In this document: piece after piece, positions 1 through 8,071 of the stretch | How the letters are laid out: each line of letters starts with the position of its first letter | How positions within the stretch are numbered: the stretch's first letter is position 1 | DNA from: Lachnospiraceae bacterium | GTDB lineage: Bacteria; Bacillota; Clostridia; Lachnospirales; Lachnospiraceae | Direction of reading: 5' to 3' | Length of the DNA stretch: 64,000 nucleotides | NCBI GenBank assembly: GCA_017552985.1 | Contig: JAFZNO010000132.1 | Location: 1-64,000 of the forward strand | The notes under the pieces: generated by a model | Database searches by the model: none | Told to the model about the DNA's origin: nothing | Seen by the model: only the letters and a program-made list of their open reading frames with translations | Program-made: the position numbers and the translations under genes

Positions 1-52
1 ATGACGTAAAATCGGTATTTTTTCAAGTTGAATCATTGTTAGAAATATAGCA

Positions 53-134
53 GGGGTGGGTCATGGGGACGTATCTGCTGACACAATTTGCCATGGAAAA
101 TTATGTAAGCAGACACGTCCCCGTGACCCACCCC
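53..134. repeat. Long imperfect inverted repeat (palindromic element, copy 1)
   Basis: Two 26-base arms (53-78 and 109-134) match as reverse complements with two mismatches, around a 30-base centre. The arms contain GGGTCAYGGGGACGTRTCTG. The element begins about a dozen bases past the nadE stop codon, where it could act as a transcript-end hairpin, but there is no convincing T-tract beyond it. The GGGGACGT..CTGCTGAC core recurs at 18540-18569 and, degenerate, near 57600, so this looks like one member of a dispersed family rather than a private terminator. Confidence 0.8.
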
Positions 135-145
135 GAACAAGATCC

Positions 146-892
146 TTAGTTTTGTTCAAATTTGGGTATCACTCTCAGCTTATGAAGATTCATTGCATGC
201 ATTCTGTCAATCTTCTTCTTGATCTCTTCATCCTCGCAAATGCCTTCGCGGATATAACGATCCAAGGTCGCATAGGTGAAGCCAAAACGATCTTCATCCG
301 TCATGCCGCAAAGACCGTCAGACGGCGCCTTGTGCACCAACTCCCTGGGAAGCTCCGTAAAGGTATCTCCCACGGCTCGAACCTCTTGTACCGTCAGATC
401 GGAGATCGGCGAGAAATCTCCGGCTGCATCGCCGTACTTCGTGCTGTATCCAATCCAATCCTCAGAGAGATTACAGGTATTGGCAACGCGTCCTCCCTCC
501 GGAAGGCTTGCCGCCACGGCATATAACGTAGCCATACGCATTCTGGGAGGCGTATTGATGCCCGCATCCCTGGAAGGTTCCACTCCTCCAGCCTTTACCG
601 CATCCAGGAGCGCATCCACGGCTGCCCCCACGGATATGGTTGCATGCCTAATGCCCAAAGCCTCCACGACCTTCTTAGAATCATCAATGTCCGGCTGCAC
701 GCCCTGAGGCATCATCACGCCAAATACGCGATCCTTACCCAGCGCCTCAACAAGAAGTGCCGCCACGATGGTGGAATCCTTTCCGCCCGATATTCCGATC
801 ACGGCCGTGGCCTTCGGACCACTCTCCGCAAACCAATCCCGGATCCATTCCACGATCTCTCCTCTAACCTTTCTGGCATCAAATTCCTTCAT
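146..892 (-). CDS. nadE: NH3-dependent NAD(+) synthetase
   Basis: Adenylates nicotinic acid adenine dinucleotide and amidates it to NAD in the cytoplasm, the last step of NAD synthesis. The N-type ATP pyrophosphatase loop SGGKDS is at residues 35-40 counted from the chosen start. The product is about 248 residues, the size of the ammonia-dependent class, with no glutaminase domain. An upstream reading frame extends to a GTG at 916, but AAGGAG lies 8 bases before the ATG at 892, so I place the start there. It is the last gene of the NrtR-PncA-PncB-NadE salvage operon and is followed by a large inverted repeat. Confidence 0.93.
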   Translation of the reverse strand: MKEFDARKVRGEIVEWIRDWFAESGPKATAVIGISGGKDSTIVAALLVEALGKDRVFGVMMPQGVQPDIDDSKKVVEALGIRHATISVGAAVDALLDAVKAGGVEPSRDAGINTPPRMRMATLYAVAASLPEGGRVANTCNLSEDWIGYSTKYGDAAGDFSPISDLTVQEVRAVGDTFTELPRELVHKAPSDGLCGMTDEDRFGFTYATLDRYIREGICEDEEIKKKIDRMHAMNLHKLRVIPKFEQN

Positions 893-943
893 CTTCATCA
901 CTCCTTTCCACCCCACGCATCTTCTAACTCTCTTGGCAAGTTC

Positions 944-2161
944 TTATCTGTCATTCTCCATGCGCCACTTGATGGATCTCTGGAGGTATTTCACGTATGC
1001 TTCGTTCTTGCACATGCCCTTGCCGGGAGTGTCGGAGATCTTTGCCACGTCCATGCCGTTGCAGGCCGTGGTCTTCATTACGATGTTGAGGGGTGCAACC
1101 TTGGTATCGTTTGCAATGTAGGTACCAATTCCAAATGCCACTCGTGCGCGCCCGTTAAAGTGACGGAAGATCTCGTCAGCCTTCTTGAAGTCAAGGCTGT
1201 CGCTAAACAGCAGGGTCTTCGTCTTCGGATCGATCTTCATCTTCTCATAGTGTGCGATCATTTTCTCGCCCCACTCAATGGGATCGCCGGAGTCATGACG
1301 AACGCCGCTGAACAGCGTCGAATAAGTCTTGTCAAAGTCACGCAGGAAGCAGTCCGTGGTAATGGCATCCGTCAAAGCGGTTCCGTTCAGTACGCCATAC
1401 TCATCTACCCATGCGCGAAGTGCGTAGTAGTTGGAGTATGCGGGGTTATGCCTGTGGTCACCCTGTCCGGTACACATGATCCACTCATGTGCCATGGTGC
1501 CAACGGGCAAAAGCTGATACTTCTTTGCAAGGAACACGTTACTGGTTCCAACAAACTTGGAAGCGCTGTGCAGCGTGTCATTCAAGTGAGAAAGCTTCTC
1601 CACCGCCAGTTCCTGTGCCTCGGCGGAAAGTCTTCTTCTCATGCCAAACTCAGAAAAGCTTCCAATGTAATACTTGTTGGTCTTCAGCCATTCATATTTC
1701 TCATCCAGCTTCTCCTTAAAGCTCTCAAGAAGCTCATTATAATCATACTGCATTCTAAAATACACTTCATTGACGATCGCCAGCGTCGGGATCTCATACA
1801 TGGAGGTGTTCAGCCAGGTTCCTTCCGTCTCAATGGCAAGACCGCAATCCGCATCCGTCGTGATGGTGAACTCGTCATATCTTGGCTGCCAGAGTCTCAG
1901 GAAATCCACGTAGGAACGCTTAAACCATTCAATCCCCATCAAGTATTTCAGCTCGTCTTCAGTAAAGCGAAGCTCGCAGTATGCCTTGATCTGCTCCTTG
2001 ATCTCCTCAACCATTTCCGCCGTGAACTTCACGTCCGTGTTTCTGCACTTAAAACTCCAGGTCGTCTCATAGGAAGGGAACTGATGATAAATGGCCTGCC
2101 CCATGCTAAACTTGTAAAGATCGGTCTCTAATAAGGAATTGATGATTCTGGGTAACTTCAT
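944..2161 (-). CDS. pncB: Nicotinate phosphoribosyltransferase
   Basis: Converts nicotinic acid and PRPP to nicotinate mononucleotide in the Preiss-Handler route of NAD salvage. The 405-residue length and the N-terminal LLETDLYKFSMGQAIYHQFP stretch fit the family, as does the RHDSGDP segment in the second half. AGGAGG lies 9 bases before the ATG. The upstream gene makes its substrate from nicotinamide and the downstream gene (nadE) completes NAD; the intervening nadD is not in this window. Confidence 0.93.
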   Translation of the reverse strand: MKLPRIINSLLETDLYKFSMGQAIYHQFPSYETTWSFKCRNTDVKFTAEMVEEIKEQIKAYCELRFTEDELKYLMGIEWFKRSYVDFLRLWQPRYDEFTITTDADCGLAIETEGTWLNTSMYEIPTLAIVNEVYFRMQYDYNELLESFKEKLDEKYEWLKTNKYYIGSFSEFGMRRRLSAEAQELAVEKLSHLNDTLHSASKFVGTSNVFLAKKYQLLPVGTMAHEWIMCTGQGDHRHNPAYSNYYALRAWVDEYGVLNGTALTDAITTDCFLRDFDKTYSTLFSGVRHDSGDPIEWGEKMIAHYEKMKIDPKTKTLLFSDSLDFKKADEIFRHFNGRARVAFGIGTYIANDTKVAPLNIVMKTTACNGMDVAKISDTPGKGMCKNEAYVKYLQRSIKWRMENDR

Positions 2162-2195
2162 GATAATATCCTCCTATTCCATAAAATGATTTTCG

Positions 2196-2705
2196 TTAGA
2201 TGATTTCAATCTGGCAGGTCTGCATGGCAGCCAGCGCAGTATTGTGAGTGTCAGGGGTAACGCATGCGCAAAGGTTTGCAATAACCTTCACGGGAACTTC
2301 CGTTGCAAACGCCTTGATCAGCGTTGCATTATTCAAAACGCAGATGCCGGTGCACACGCCGCACAGGATCACTTCGTCCGGTGCTTCCTTGGCGATCTCG
2401 GCAGCAAGCTCCTTGCTTCCGAAGGTAGGCTTTTCGAACACCTGGCACTTCTCAGCGATGGCGCTCAGCTCAGGAATGATCTTCCAACCATCCGTACCCT
2501 TAATGCAGTGGGGAACGGGAAGCTTCTTTCCTTCCTGGGTATCCATGTAATTCTCCTGATGCGTATCCTGGGTAAAGATCACGGTGCCGTCAAAGTCTTC
2601 CACGTATTTCACCATCTCAGGAACGATTGCCTGCGCCTCTTTGCTTCCAAGGCATCCAGTCACAAAATCATTTTGCATGTCGACAACGATCAAATATCTC
2701 TTCAT
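2196..2705 (-). CDS. pncA: Nicotinamidase (isochorismatase-like cysteine hydrolase)
   Basis: Hydrolyses nicotinamide to nicotinic acid and ammonia, feeding PncB. The 169-residue product has the N-terminal VVDMQNDF with the catalytic Asp, and the CGVCTGICVLNNA segment carrying the nucleophilic Cys of the family. Some isochorismatase-fold proteins act on other amides, but the position between an NrtR-type regulator and pncB makes nicotinamidase by far the most likely role. The ATG is preceded by GAGAGGAG. Confidence 0.9.
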   Translation of the reverse strand: MKRYLIVVDMQNDFVTGCLGSKEAQAIVPEMVKYVEDFDGTVIFTQDTHQENYMDTQEGKKLPVPHCIKGTDGWKIIPELSAIAEKCQVFEKPTFGSKELAAEIAKEAPDEVILCGVCTGICVLNNATLIKAFATEVPVKVIANLCACVTPDTHNTALAAMQTCQIEII

Positions 2706-2764
2706 AAGATTCTCCTCTCTTTCTGCCAGGTCTCCCTCAGCAAAAACTTCTTAATCACATTTAC

Positions 2765-3556
2765 CTAGATTTCTTCCTCGGTGAGCTCTTCCGTCAGGGA
2801 ATAAAGCATCGCGGGTCTTTTGGAATTGCTCTTTTTGTTTAAGGAACAAACCCTTCCGGCATCCACGTAATCCCTTAAAAATGCTTTTCTAAAGTTGGCC
2901 AGATCCAGCTTCTCGTTCAAAATGCTCTCATAGATCACTTTTAATTCGGAAATGGCAAATTCCTTCTTGTCTTTCAAGAGCCAAAAGGCATCCGGTTCGT
3001 ATTTGATCCTGCTCCGAAGCCTCTTGATGGCCATCCGGATGATCTTCGCGTGGTCAAAAGCCAGGTCTTCCTCCCGCACCAGCGCTGAATCACTTTGGAA
3101 CGTCATGCCGTCAACGTCATAGGAAATCCGGAAAACCTCCGCCTCCCAAGCATCGTCTCCCGCCCTGACCTTAAGACTTCCCTTCGGTACCAGCGCCGTG
3201 TATGCCACGGATACCACGTGCATCCTCGGATCCCTTCCCGGTTGACTAAAGGTATACAGCTGTCTCAGGGATACGTCCTGCACGCCAGTCTCTTCAAAGA
3301 GCTCGCGCCTTGCAGCCTGTGTCACGGACTCTTCATCCGTATTCATGAAGCCGCCGGGCAATGCCCATTTCCCCTTGTAGGGATAGCCGCCTCTTTTGAT
3401 CAAGAGGATGCAGAGCTGATCCTGTTCATCCACGGTAAGCGTTACCACGTCAGCCGTCACGGATGGTTTCTTGTATTTGTCCGGATCGTAATTCTCAAGA
3501 AATGCCTTTTCTTCTGCGGATATCTGGCCAGATCTAAGGTATTCACTGTCCTTCAT
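2765..3556 (-). CDS. nrtR: NrtR-type Nudix-domain regulator of NAD metabolism
   Basis: About 263 residues: an N-terminal Nudix fold with a Nudix box (GGF..E.......REL.EETGV, one residue longer between the Gly and first Glu than canonical) followed by a basic C-terminal region of the kind that forms a winged helix in NrtR. NrtR proteins sense ADP-ribose or related NAD metabolites and repress NAD genes. Leading a pncA-pncB-nadE operon supports regulator over a plain ADP-ribose pyrophosphatase, though catalysis cannot be excluded. The ATG at 3556 has GAGGAGGG 4-5 bases upstream; a longer frame to 3607 runs into the promoter -10 box and is rejected. Confidence 0.82.
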   Translation of the reverse strand: MKDSEYLRSGQISAEEKAFLENYDPDKYKKPSVTADVVTLTVDEQDQLCILLIKRGGYPYKGKWALPGGFMNTDEESVTQAARRELFEETGVQDVSLRQLYTFSQPGRDPRMHVVSVAYTALVPKGSLKVRAGDDAWEAEVFRISYDVDGMTFQSDSALVREEDLAFDHAKIIRMAIKRLRSRIKYEPDAFWLLKDKKEFAISELKVIYESILNEKLDLANFRKAFLRDYVDAGRVCSLNKKSNSKRPAMLYSLTEELTEEEI

Positions 3557-3585
3557 CCATCTCCCTCCTCTCTCGTGGTATCTTT

Positions 3586-3624
3586 TACTATTTGTATAAT
3601 AGTACATTGTACCATCATTGTCAA
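3586..3624 (-). promoter_or_regulatory. Promoter and candidate NrtR operator of the NAD salvage operon
   Basis: On the minus strand TTGACA (3619-3624) is followed after 17 bases by TATTAT (3596-3601). The -10 box lies inside the inverted repeat TACTATT-TGTAT-AATAGTA (3586-3604), and an 11-base palindrome GTACATTGTAC (3602-3612) fills the spacer next to it. A dyad covering the -10 of an operon headed by an NrtR-like gene is the expected place for an autoregulatory operator. The promoter is directly seen; the operator function is inferred. Confidence 0.7.
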
Positions 3625-3629
3625 GAGGA

Positions 3630-3680
3630 AAATAAAAAAAATCTCGTAAGCACTTAGAAAAGTAATCTTACGAGATTTCC
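3630..3680 (-). terminator. Rho-independent terminator of tRNA-Glu
   Basis: Perfect 10-base arms ATCTCGTAAG (3641-3650) and CTTACGAGAT (3667-3676), extended by A-T pairs, are followed on the minus strand by a run of eight T then ATTTT. It begins just after the tRNA 3' end and lies upstream of the NAD-operon promoter, insulating it. Confidence 0.9.
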
Positions 3681-3681
3681 G

Positions 3682-3753
3682 CAGCTGATAGGGGAATCGA
3701 ACCCCTGTTTCCGCCGTGAGAGGGCGGCGTCTTAACCGCTTGACCAATCAGCC
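3682..3753 (-). tRNA. tRNA-Glu (anticodon CTC)
   Basis: A 72-nt cloverleaf on the minus strand: acceptor GGCTGAT/ATCAGCT, D arm, anticodon stem CCGCC/GGCGG with loop CTCTCAC giving anticodon CTC (reads GAG), and TTCGATT in the T loop. No CCA is encoded; the discriminator G is followed by CGG. The first acceptor pair is G-U as drawn. It has its own promoter and terminator. Confidence 0.93.
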
Positions 3754-3792
3754 ACACCGTTATTTTGTATTCCGCATCTGCGGTACTTTTGT

Positions 3793-3821
3793 ATATTACA
3801 CTATCTCGAAAAAAATTGCAA
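3793..3821 (-). promoter_or_regulatory. tRNA-Glu promoter
   Basis: Minus-strand TTGCAA (3816-3821), 17-base spacer, TAATAT (3793-3798), placing the transcription start about 30 bases before the tRNA. A small CCGCA/TGCGG hairpin lies between the start and the tRNA. Confidence 0.65.
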
Positions 3822-3839
3822 GTATTTTTTTAATAATTT

Positions 3840-4757
3840 CTACAATTTTTCTCCGAAATAGCTTTTATACCCTTCTCCATAGATCTCCGTGGCGTTCGTA
3901 ACGATCAAAAATGCCTTGGGATCCTCTTCCTTTACAATGGCTTCCGCCCTGGGAGAAAGGGGTTTTCTCAGAACGCAAAAGATCACCTGCTTTTCCTTAC
4001 CGCTGTACGCTCCCGCGCCTTCAAAATAGGTAACGCCAACGTCCAGCTCTTCCAAAAGCCTTTTCGCGATCTCTTCGGGATGATCGCTGATAATGTAGAT
4101 TAGCTTCGCCCCGTCCCTTCCGTACAGCACCAGGTCCAGCACAAAGGAAGTCACGCCCACGCTGATGCCGGCGTAAAGCGCCCTTTCAATATCCCCAAAC
4201 ACAAATGCCGAGGCAGTCACCACGATCACGTCCAGGCCAAGCATCAAAATTCCCGTCTTCAGGTAAGGCATCTTCTGGCGAAGATACTTCACAATAATGT
4301 CCGTGCCGCCAGTCGTGGAACCGGCATGAAACGTAAGTCCCAGTCCAACTGCGGAAAGGCTGCCGCCAACCAGCGCAGCCAAAAGCGGCTCCTGCGTCAC
4401 CGCGGGATACTGGCTAAACAGATTGACGAAGGTGGATGCCAGCGTCGTTGAAAAGATGGTGGAGATCATAAATCTAAGGCCAAACTGCCAAAGTCCGAAC
4501 AAAAAGATCGGAACGTTCATGATCAGCATCAGCGTACCAGTCTCCAAGGGCAACACGCGATTCAAGATCACGGCCGTACCTGCCACGCCGCCGGGCGCCA
4601 GCATGTTCGGATCCAGAAACAATCCGATGGCAATGCCATAAATGGCCGCCGCCAGCGTCATCACCACGTAATCCAAAACCCTGCGGACACCGCGATGCTT
4701 TGATCCCCGTACGGGCGCCGCCGTCTTATTTTTTATTAATTCTTTCTCTTCCTTCAC
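3840..4757 (-). CDS. yitT: YitT family membrane protein (DUF161 plus DUF2179)
   Basis: About 305 residues with a hydrophobic first two thirds (five or so membrane segments, including a Gly-rich AGSTTGGTDIIVKYL stretch) and a soluble C-terminal DUF2179-type domain with the VGVTYFEGAGAYSG segment. These are usual YitT features; the molecular role of the family is unknown. The GTG at 4757 has AAGGAG six bases upstream; an extension to a TTG at 4784 lacks such a site. It follows ilvA by 44 bases and is probably the last gene of the ftsY-ilvA-yitT unit. Confidence 0.85.
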   Translation of the reverse strand: MKEEKELIKNKTAAPVRGSKHRGVRRVLDYVVMTLAAAIYGIAIGLFLDPNMLAPGGVAGTAVILNRVLPLETGTLMLIMNVPIFLFGLWQFGLRFMISTIFSTTLASTFVNLFSQYPAVTQEPLLAALVGGSLSAVGLGLTFHAGSTTGGTDIIVKYLRQKMPYLKTGILMLGLDVIVVTASAFVFGDIERALYAGISVGVTSFVLDLVLYGRDGAKLIYIISDHPEEIAKRLLEELDVGVTYFEGAGAYSGKEKQVIFCVLRKPLSPRAEAIVKEEDPKAFLIVTNATEIYGEGYKSYFGEKL

Positions 4758-4801
4758 AATGACTCCTTGGGAAAGCCACTGCAAACGTCAGAAGCTTTCC
4801 A

Positions 4802-6031
4802 TTAAATATTTGTGCGGACAAGTCTCGGCTTGTAGCCTTCCTTCTCCAACGTTTCCATAATGCGGTTCTTGTGGTCCGTGCCAAATGCCTCCATGGTGAT
4901 GCGAAGCTCCACCGCGGCATTTCTGTTGATGGATACAAACTGATTGTGCTCCAGCTTGATCACGTTGCCGTTCTCCCTCGCGATGATGCCGGACACGCGA
5001 TGCAACTCGCCTGGCTTGTCCGGAAGCAGAACGGATACGGTAAAGATCCTGTCGCGGAAGATCAGTCCCTGCTGTACCACGCTGCTCATGGTGATCACGT
5101 CCATGTTACCGCCGCTTAAGATGGAAACGATCTTCTTGTCCTTTACGTTCAAATGCTTCAGCGCGGCAACCGTGAGCAGTCCGGAATTCTCCACAATCAT
5201 CTTGTGATTCTCCACCATGTCAAGGAAGGCAACTACAAGTTCCTCATCCTCCACGGTGATCACGTCATCCAGATTCTTTTGGATATAAGGGAAAAGCTTA
5301 CTGCCGGGCGTCTTTACCGCCGTGCCGTCAGCGATGGTGTTGACCACGGGAAGCGTCGTCACCTTTGCATTCTTTAAGCTCTCCTGCATGCAATTTGCAC
5401 CTGCGGGCTCCACGCCGATCACCTTGATTTTCGGATTTAAGAGCTTTGCAAGCGTGGAGACGCCCGTTGCCAATCCGCCGCCTCCGATGGGTACCAGAAT
5501 ATAATCCACCAACGGAAGCTCCTTAACGATCTCCATGGCAATGGTTCCTTGTCCGGTTGCCACCGTCAGGTCATCAAAGGGATGAATGAAGGTATAGCCG
5601 TGCTCGTCCGCCAGCTCATAAGCCTTTGCGCAAGCCTCGTCATAAACGTCGCCGTAAAGCACCACCTCTGCACCATAGCTCTTCGTGCGATTCACCTTCA
5701 TCAGCGGCGTGGTCGTCGGCATCACGATGGTCGCCTTTGCACCATAACATTTTGCCGCATACGCAACGCCCTGCGCGTGATTTCCGGCGGAGGCCGTGAT
5801 CAATCCTCGGCTTCTCTCTTCCGGCGTAAGCGTGCTCATCTTATAGTATGCCCCGCGAACCTTATATGCACCCGTAAACTGCATGTTTTCCGGCTTTAAA
5901 TAGATTTTATTTCCCGTCTGCGCACTGAAATAATCACTGTAGACCAGCTTCGTCTCCAGCGTCACCTTGCCAACCACTTCCGTGGCTTCCTCAAACTTCT
6001 CCAGCGTCAACATCTGCTCCGTCTCGCTCAT
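4802..6031 (-). CDS. ilvA: Threonine ammonia-lyase (threonine dehydratase) with ACT domain
   Basis: PLP-dependent conversion of threonine to 2-oxobutanoate and ammonia. The PLP lysine is in KPENMQFTGAYKVRGA near residue 50, the Gly-rich phosphate-binding loop is IGGGGLATG, and the last 80 or so residues form an ACT domain (VSVLLPDKPGELHRVSGII). At 409 residues it matches the single-ACT form typical of Clostridia, intermediate between biosynthetic IlvA and short catabolic TdcB, so the physiological role (isoleucine synthesis or threonine catabolism) is open. AAGGAG precedes the ATG, 13 bases after ftsY. Confidence 0.92.
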   Translation of the reverse strand: MSETEQMLTLEKFEEATEVVGKVTLETKLVYSDYFSAQTGNKIYLKPENMQFTGAYKVRGAYYKMSTLTPEERSRGLITASAGNHAQGVAYAAKCYGAKATIVMPTTTPLMKVNRTKSYGAEVVLYGDVYDEACAKAYELADEHGYTFIHPFDDLTVATGQGTIAMEIVKELPLVDYILVPIGGGGLATGVSTLAKLLNPKIKVIGVEPAGANCMQESLKNAKVTTLPVVNTIADGTAVKTPGSKLFPYIQKNLDDVITVEDEELVVAFLDMVENHKMIVENSGLLTVAALKHLNVKDKKIVSILSGGNMDVITMSSVVQQGLIFRDRIFTVSVLLPDKPGELHRVSGIIARENGNVIKLEHNQFVSINRNAAVELRITMEAFGTDHKNRIMETLEKEGYKPRLVRTNI

Positions 6032-6044
6032 CTCAAACTCCTTT

Positions 6045-7478
6045 TCATTCCTTGCTTTCGTCGGCCATCATATCATCCTCGCCAAGGTCCACGTCAAAGA
6101 GGGCGCGCACAAACTCATCAGGATCGAATTTCTGCAGATCTTGGGTAGTTTCACCAACGCCAATATATTTCACGGGAATGCCAAGCTCCGACTGGATCGC
6201 CACCGCGATTCCGCCCTTTGCCGTGCCGTCCATCTTCGTCAGCACGATGCCGGTAAGATCCGTAACGTCGCCAAATTCCCTCGCCTGTGCCAGCGCATTC
6301 TGACCCGTAGTGCCATCCAGCACGATCAGGTTCTCGCGATGCGCGTCCGGATACTCCTTGTCAATAATGCGGTTCATCTTACGGAGCTCTTCCATCAGAT
6401 TCTTCTTGTTGTGCAGTCTTCCCGCGGTATCGATCAAAAGAACGTCAACGCCTCTTGCCTTTGCCGCATTCACTGCGTCATACACAACGCTTGCGGGATC
6501 TGCACCTTCCTTGCCGCCAATCATGGGAACGCCTGCCCTTCTGGCCCATTCCGCCAGCTGGTCGCCTGCTGCCGCGCGGAACGTATCAGCCGCCGCGATC
6601 AGCACCTTCTTCCCGTCATCCTTCAACTTCCAAGCGAGCTTACCCACCGTCGTGGTCTTTCCAACGCCATTGACGCCGATCACCATAATGATAGACTGCT
6701 GCGTCTCAAAATCATAAGCCGTCTCGCCGACCTCCATCTGCTCACGGATGCTCTGGATCAGCAGATCCTTACACTCCACCGGCTTCTTCAAGTGACGCTC
6801 CTTCACCTGCTCCCTTAGACGCTCAATGATCTCCGTCGTGGAATTGACGCCGATGTCTCCCATGATCAGAATCTCTTCCAATTCCTCATAAAAGTCCTCA
6901 TCGATCTCATTCGCCGTAAACAGCCTGTCAAATCCCCGGGCAATGTTAGCCCTCGTCTTCGCAAGCCCTTCCCTCAGCCTGGCAAAAAAGCCCTTCTTTT
7001 TCTCCTTTACGGTCCCGGCCTCTTCCTCAGCATCTTCCTCTTCAGTCTCATCCGCCACGGCATCTTCGCCTTCAGCTTCTTCCTCACCATCCTCCGAAGC
7101 TAAGCCATCGTCATAACCTTCCGAAACCACATCTTCACTGCCTTCAAATGAACCATCCCCGCCTTCACTGCTTCCAGATGCCGCACTTCCTTCCTCAAGC
7201 CCTGCGTGAACAAAATCATCATCCGGATCATGACCATAGTTTTCCCCGAATGACTGATTCCCATCCTCATCATACTTCACTGCATACGGCGGCTCACTCT
7301 GAGGCTCAGGAACATCACTAGCTTCTCCACCCCACTCTTCCTCATTTGAAGAAACCTCGCCTTCCTCCGAATCTGCCTCTCCAGCCTCTCCGGCCTCAGC
7401 ATCCGACTCCATGCCTTCCAACACTTCCTCTTCCGCCTGCTCTTCCTCTACCTTTTTCTTCTTCCAAAACTTCCACAT
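6045..7478 (-). CDS. ftsY: Signal recognition particle receptor FtsY
   Basis: SRP receptor GTPase that docks SRP-ribosome complexes at the membrane. The 477-residue protein has a very acidic, low-complexity N-terminal A domain (first ~155 residues, many E/D runs) and then the NG domain with GVNGVGKTTT (P-loop), DTFRAAAGDQL, DTAGRLHNKK and TKMDGTAKGG motifs. AGGAG lies 9 bases before the ATG. Unlike the common Firmicutes smc-ftsY adjacency, here about 590 bases of repeats separate the genes. Confidence 0.96.
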   Translation of the reverse strand: MWKFWKKKKVEEEQAEEEVLEGMESDAEAGEAGEADSEEGEVSSNEEEWGGEASDVPEPQSEPPYAVKYDEDGNQSFGENYGHDPDDDFVHAGLEEGSAASGSSEGGDGSFEGSEDVVSEGYDDGLASEDGEEEAEGEDAVADETEEEDAEEEAGTVKEKKKGFFARLREGLAKTRANIARGFDRLFTANEIDEDFYEELEEILIMGDIGVNSTTEIIERLREQVKERHLKKPVECKDLLIQSIREQMEVGETAYDFETQQSIIMVIGVNGVGKTTTVGKLAWKLKDDGKKVLIAAADTFRAAAGDQLAEWARRAGVPMIGGKEGADPASVVYDAVNAAKARGVDVLLIDTAGRLHNKKNLMEELRKMNRIIDKEYPDAHRENLIVLDGTTGQNALAQAREFGDVTDLTGIVLTKMDGTAKGGIAVAIQSELGIPVKYIGVGETTQDLQKFDPDEFVRALFDVDLGEDDMMADESKE

Positions 7479-7534
7479 AAACCAAATCTCCTAACTACAC
7501 ACTCTATCCCTAAACTAAAATTACCTTCCCATTC

Positions 7535-7867
7535 ACCCGACCGCGTCGCCATGGTAATTTCCCTATCGCGCCGCCAAATTAATTCCCTGCCCTCGCCGCT
7601 ATGATACTTCCCCGTCCGCGCCGCCATGATACTTCCCTGCCCGCGCCGCTTCGATACTTCCCTGCCCGCGCCGCCATGATACTTCCCTGCCTGCGCCGCT
7701 ATGATACTTCCCTGCCCGCACTGCTACAATCATTCCCGTCCGCGCCGCTACGATACTTCCCTGCCCGCGCCGCTACGATACTTCCCCGCCCGCGCCGCTA
7801 TGATACTTCCCAGTCCGCGCCGCCATGATACTTCCCTGCCTGCGCCGCTTCGATACTTCCCTGCCCG
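7535..7867. repeat. 25-bp tandem repeat array between smc and ftsY
   Basis: Eleven consecutive units run from 7594 to 7867 with period 25 (one unit of 24), with core CGCCGCYATGATACTTCCC followed by a GC-rich YGYCCG. Two more degenerate units can be traced back to about 7535 and a partial one leads into the palindrome at 7879. The period is not a multiple of three and no ribosome binding site or coding signal fits, so it is not a gene. There are no unique spacers, so it is not a CRISPR array. The units are close copies, consistent with recent slippage or recombination. Confidence 0.9.
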
Positions 7868-7878
7868 CGCCGCCATGA

Positions 7879-8026
7879 CAATGCCCGCTTGGAACAATTA
7901 GCCGGCAGCACTTAGCGAATCGATGACCTCAAAAGCCAATTCCTGAGGTTTATAACCGAAGGATTGGCTTTGCCTGAGGGCAGAAGATGAGCTTAGTGCA
8001 GTCCGTGCCGTTCCAAGCGGACATTG
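7879..8026. repeat. 148-bp imperfect palindromic element
   Basis: The ends are 17-base inverted repeats with one mismatch (7879-7895 and 8010-8026, CAATGYCCGCTTGGAAC read inward). Further inward, GCACTTAGC pairs with GCTTAGTGC, CCTCA with TGAGG, and AAGCCAAT with ATTGGCTT, giving nested stems over almost the whole element. It encodes no protein. It could be a MITE-like insertion or the gene for a structured RNA or long terminator hairpin downstream of smc. The GC-rich CGCCGCCC core of the 25-bp array reappears on its other side in opposite orientation. Confidence 0.75.
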
Positions 8027-8068
8027 CCTGGGCGGCGCGGACCATGAATTCCTGGGCGGCGCGGACTT
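8027..8068. repeat. Two inverted copies of the GC-rich repeat core
   Basis: CCTGGGCGGCGCGGAC occurs twice, 24 bases apart, immediately before the smc stop. Read on the opposite strand it is GTCCGCGCCGCCCAGG, matching the core of the 25-bp array on the other side of the palindrome. Array, palindrome and these copies therefore form one larger inverted structure. Confidence 0.7.
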
Positions 8069-8071
8069 GAT

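Noticed and set aside
644-2131. Long plus-strand open frame opposite nadE and pncB
   Set aside because: It is the antisense of two well-identified genes, has no family resemblance and no ribosome binding site.
7594-7867. CRISPR array
   Set aside because: Repeats are directly tandem with no spacers, and no cas genes are present.
7601-7901. Plus-strand reading frames inside the 25-bp array
   Set aside because: The array is open in several frames because the repeat lacks stops; the period is not a multiple of three, there is no ribosome binding site, and the implied peptides are Pro/Arg-rich repeats.
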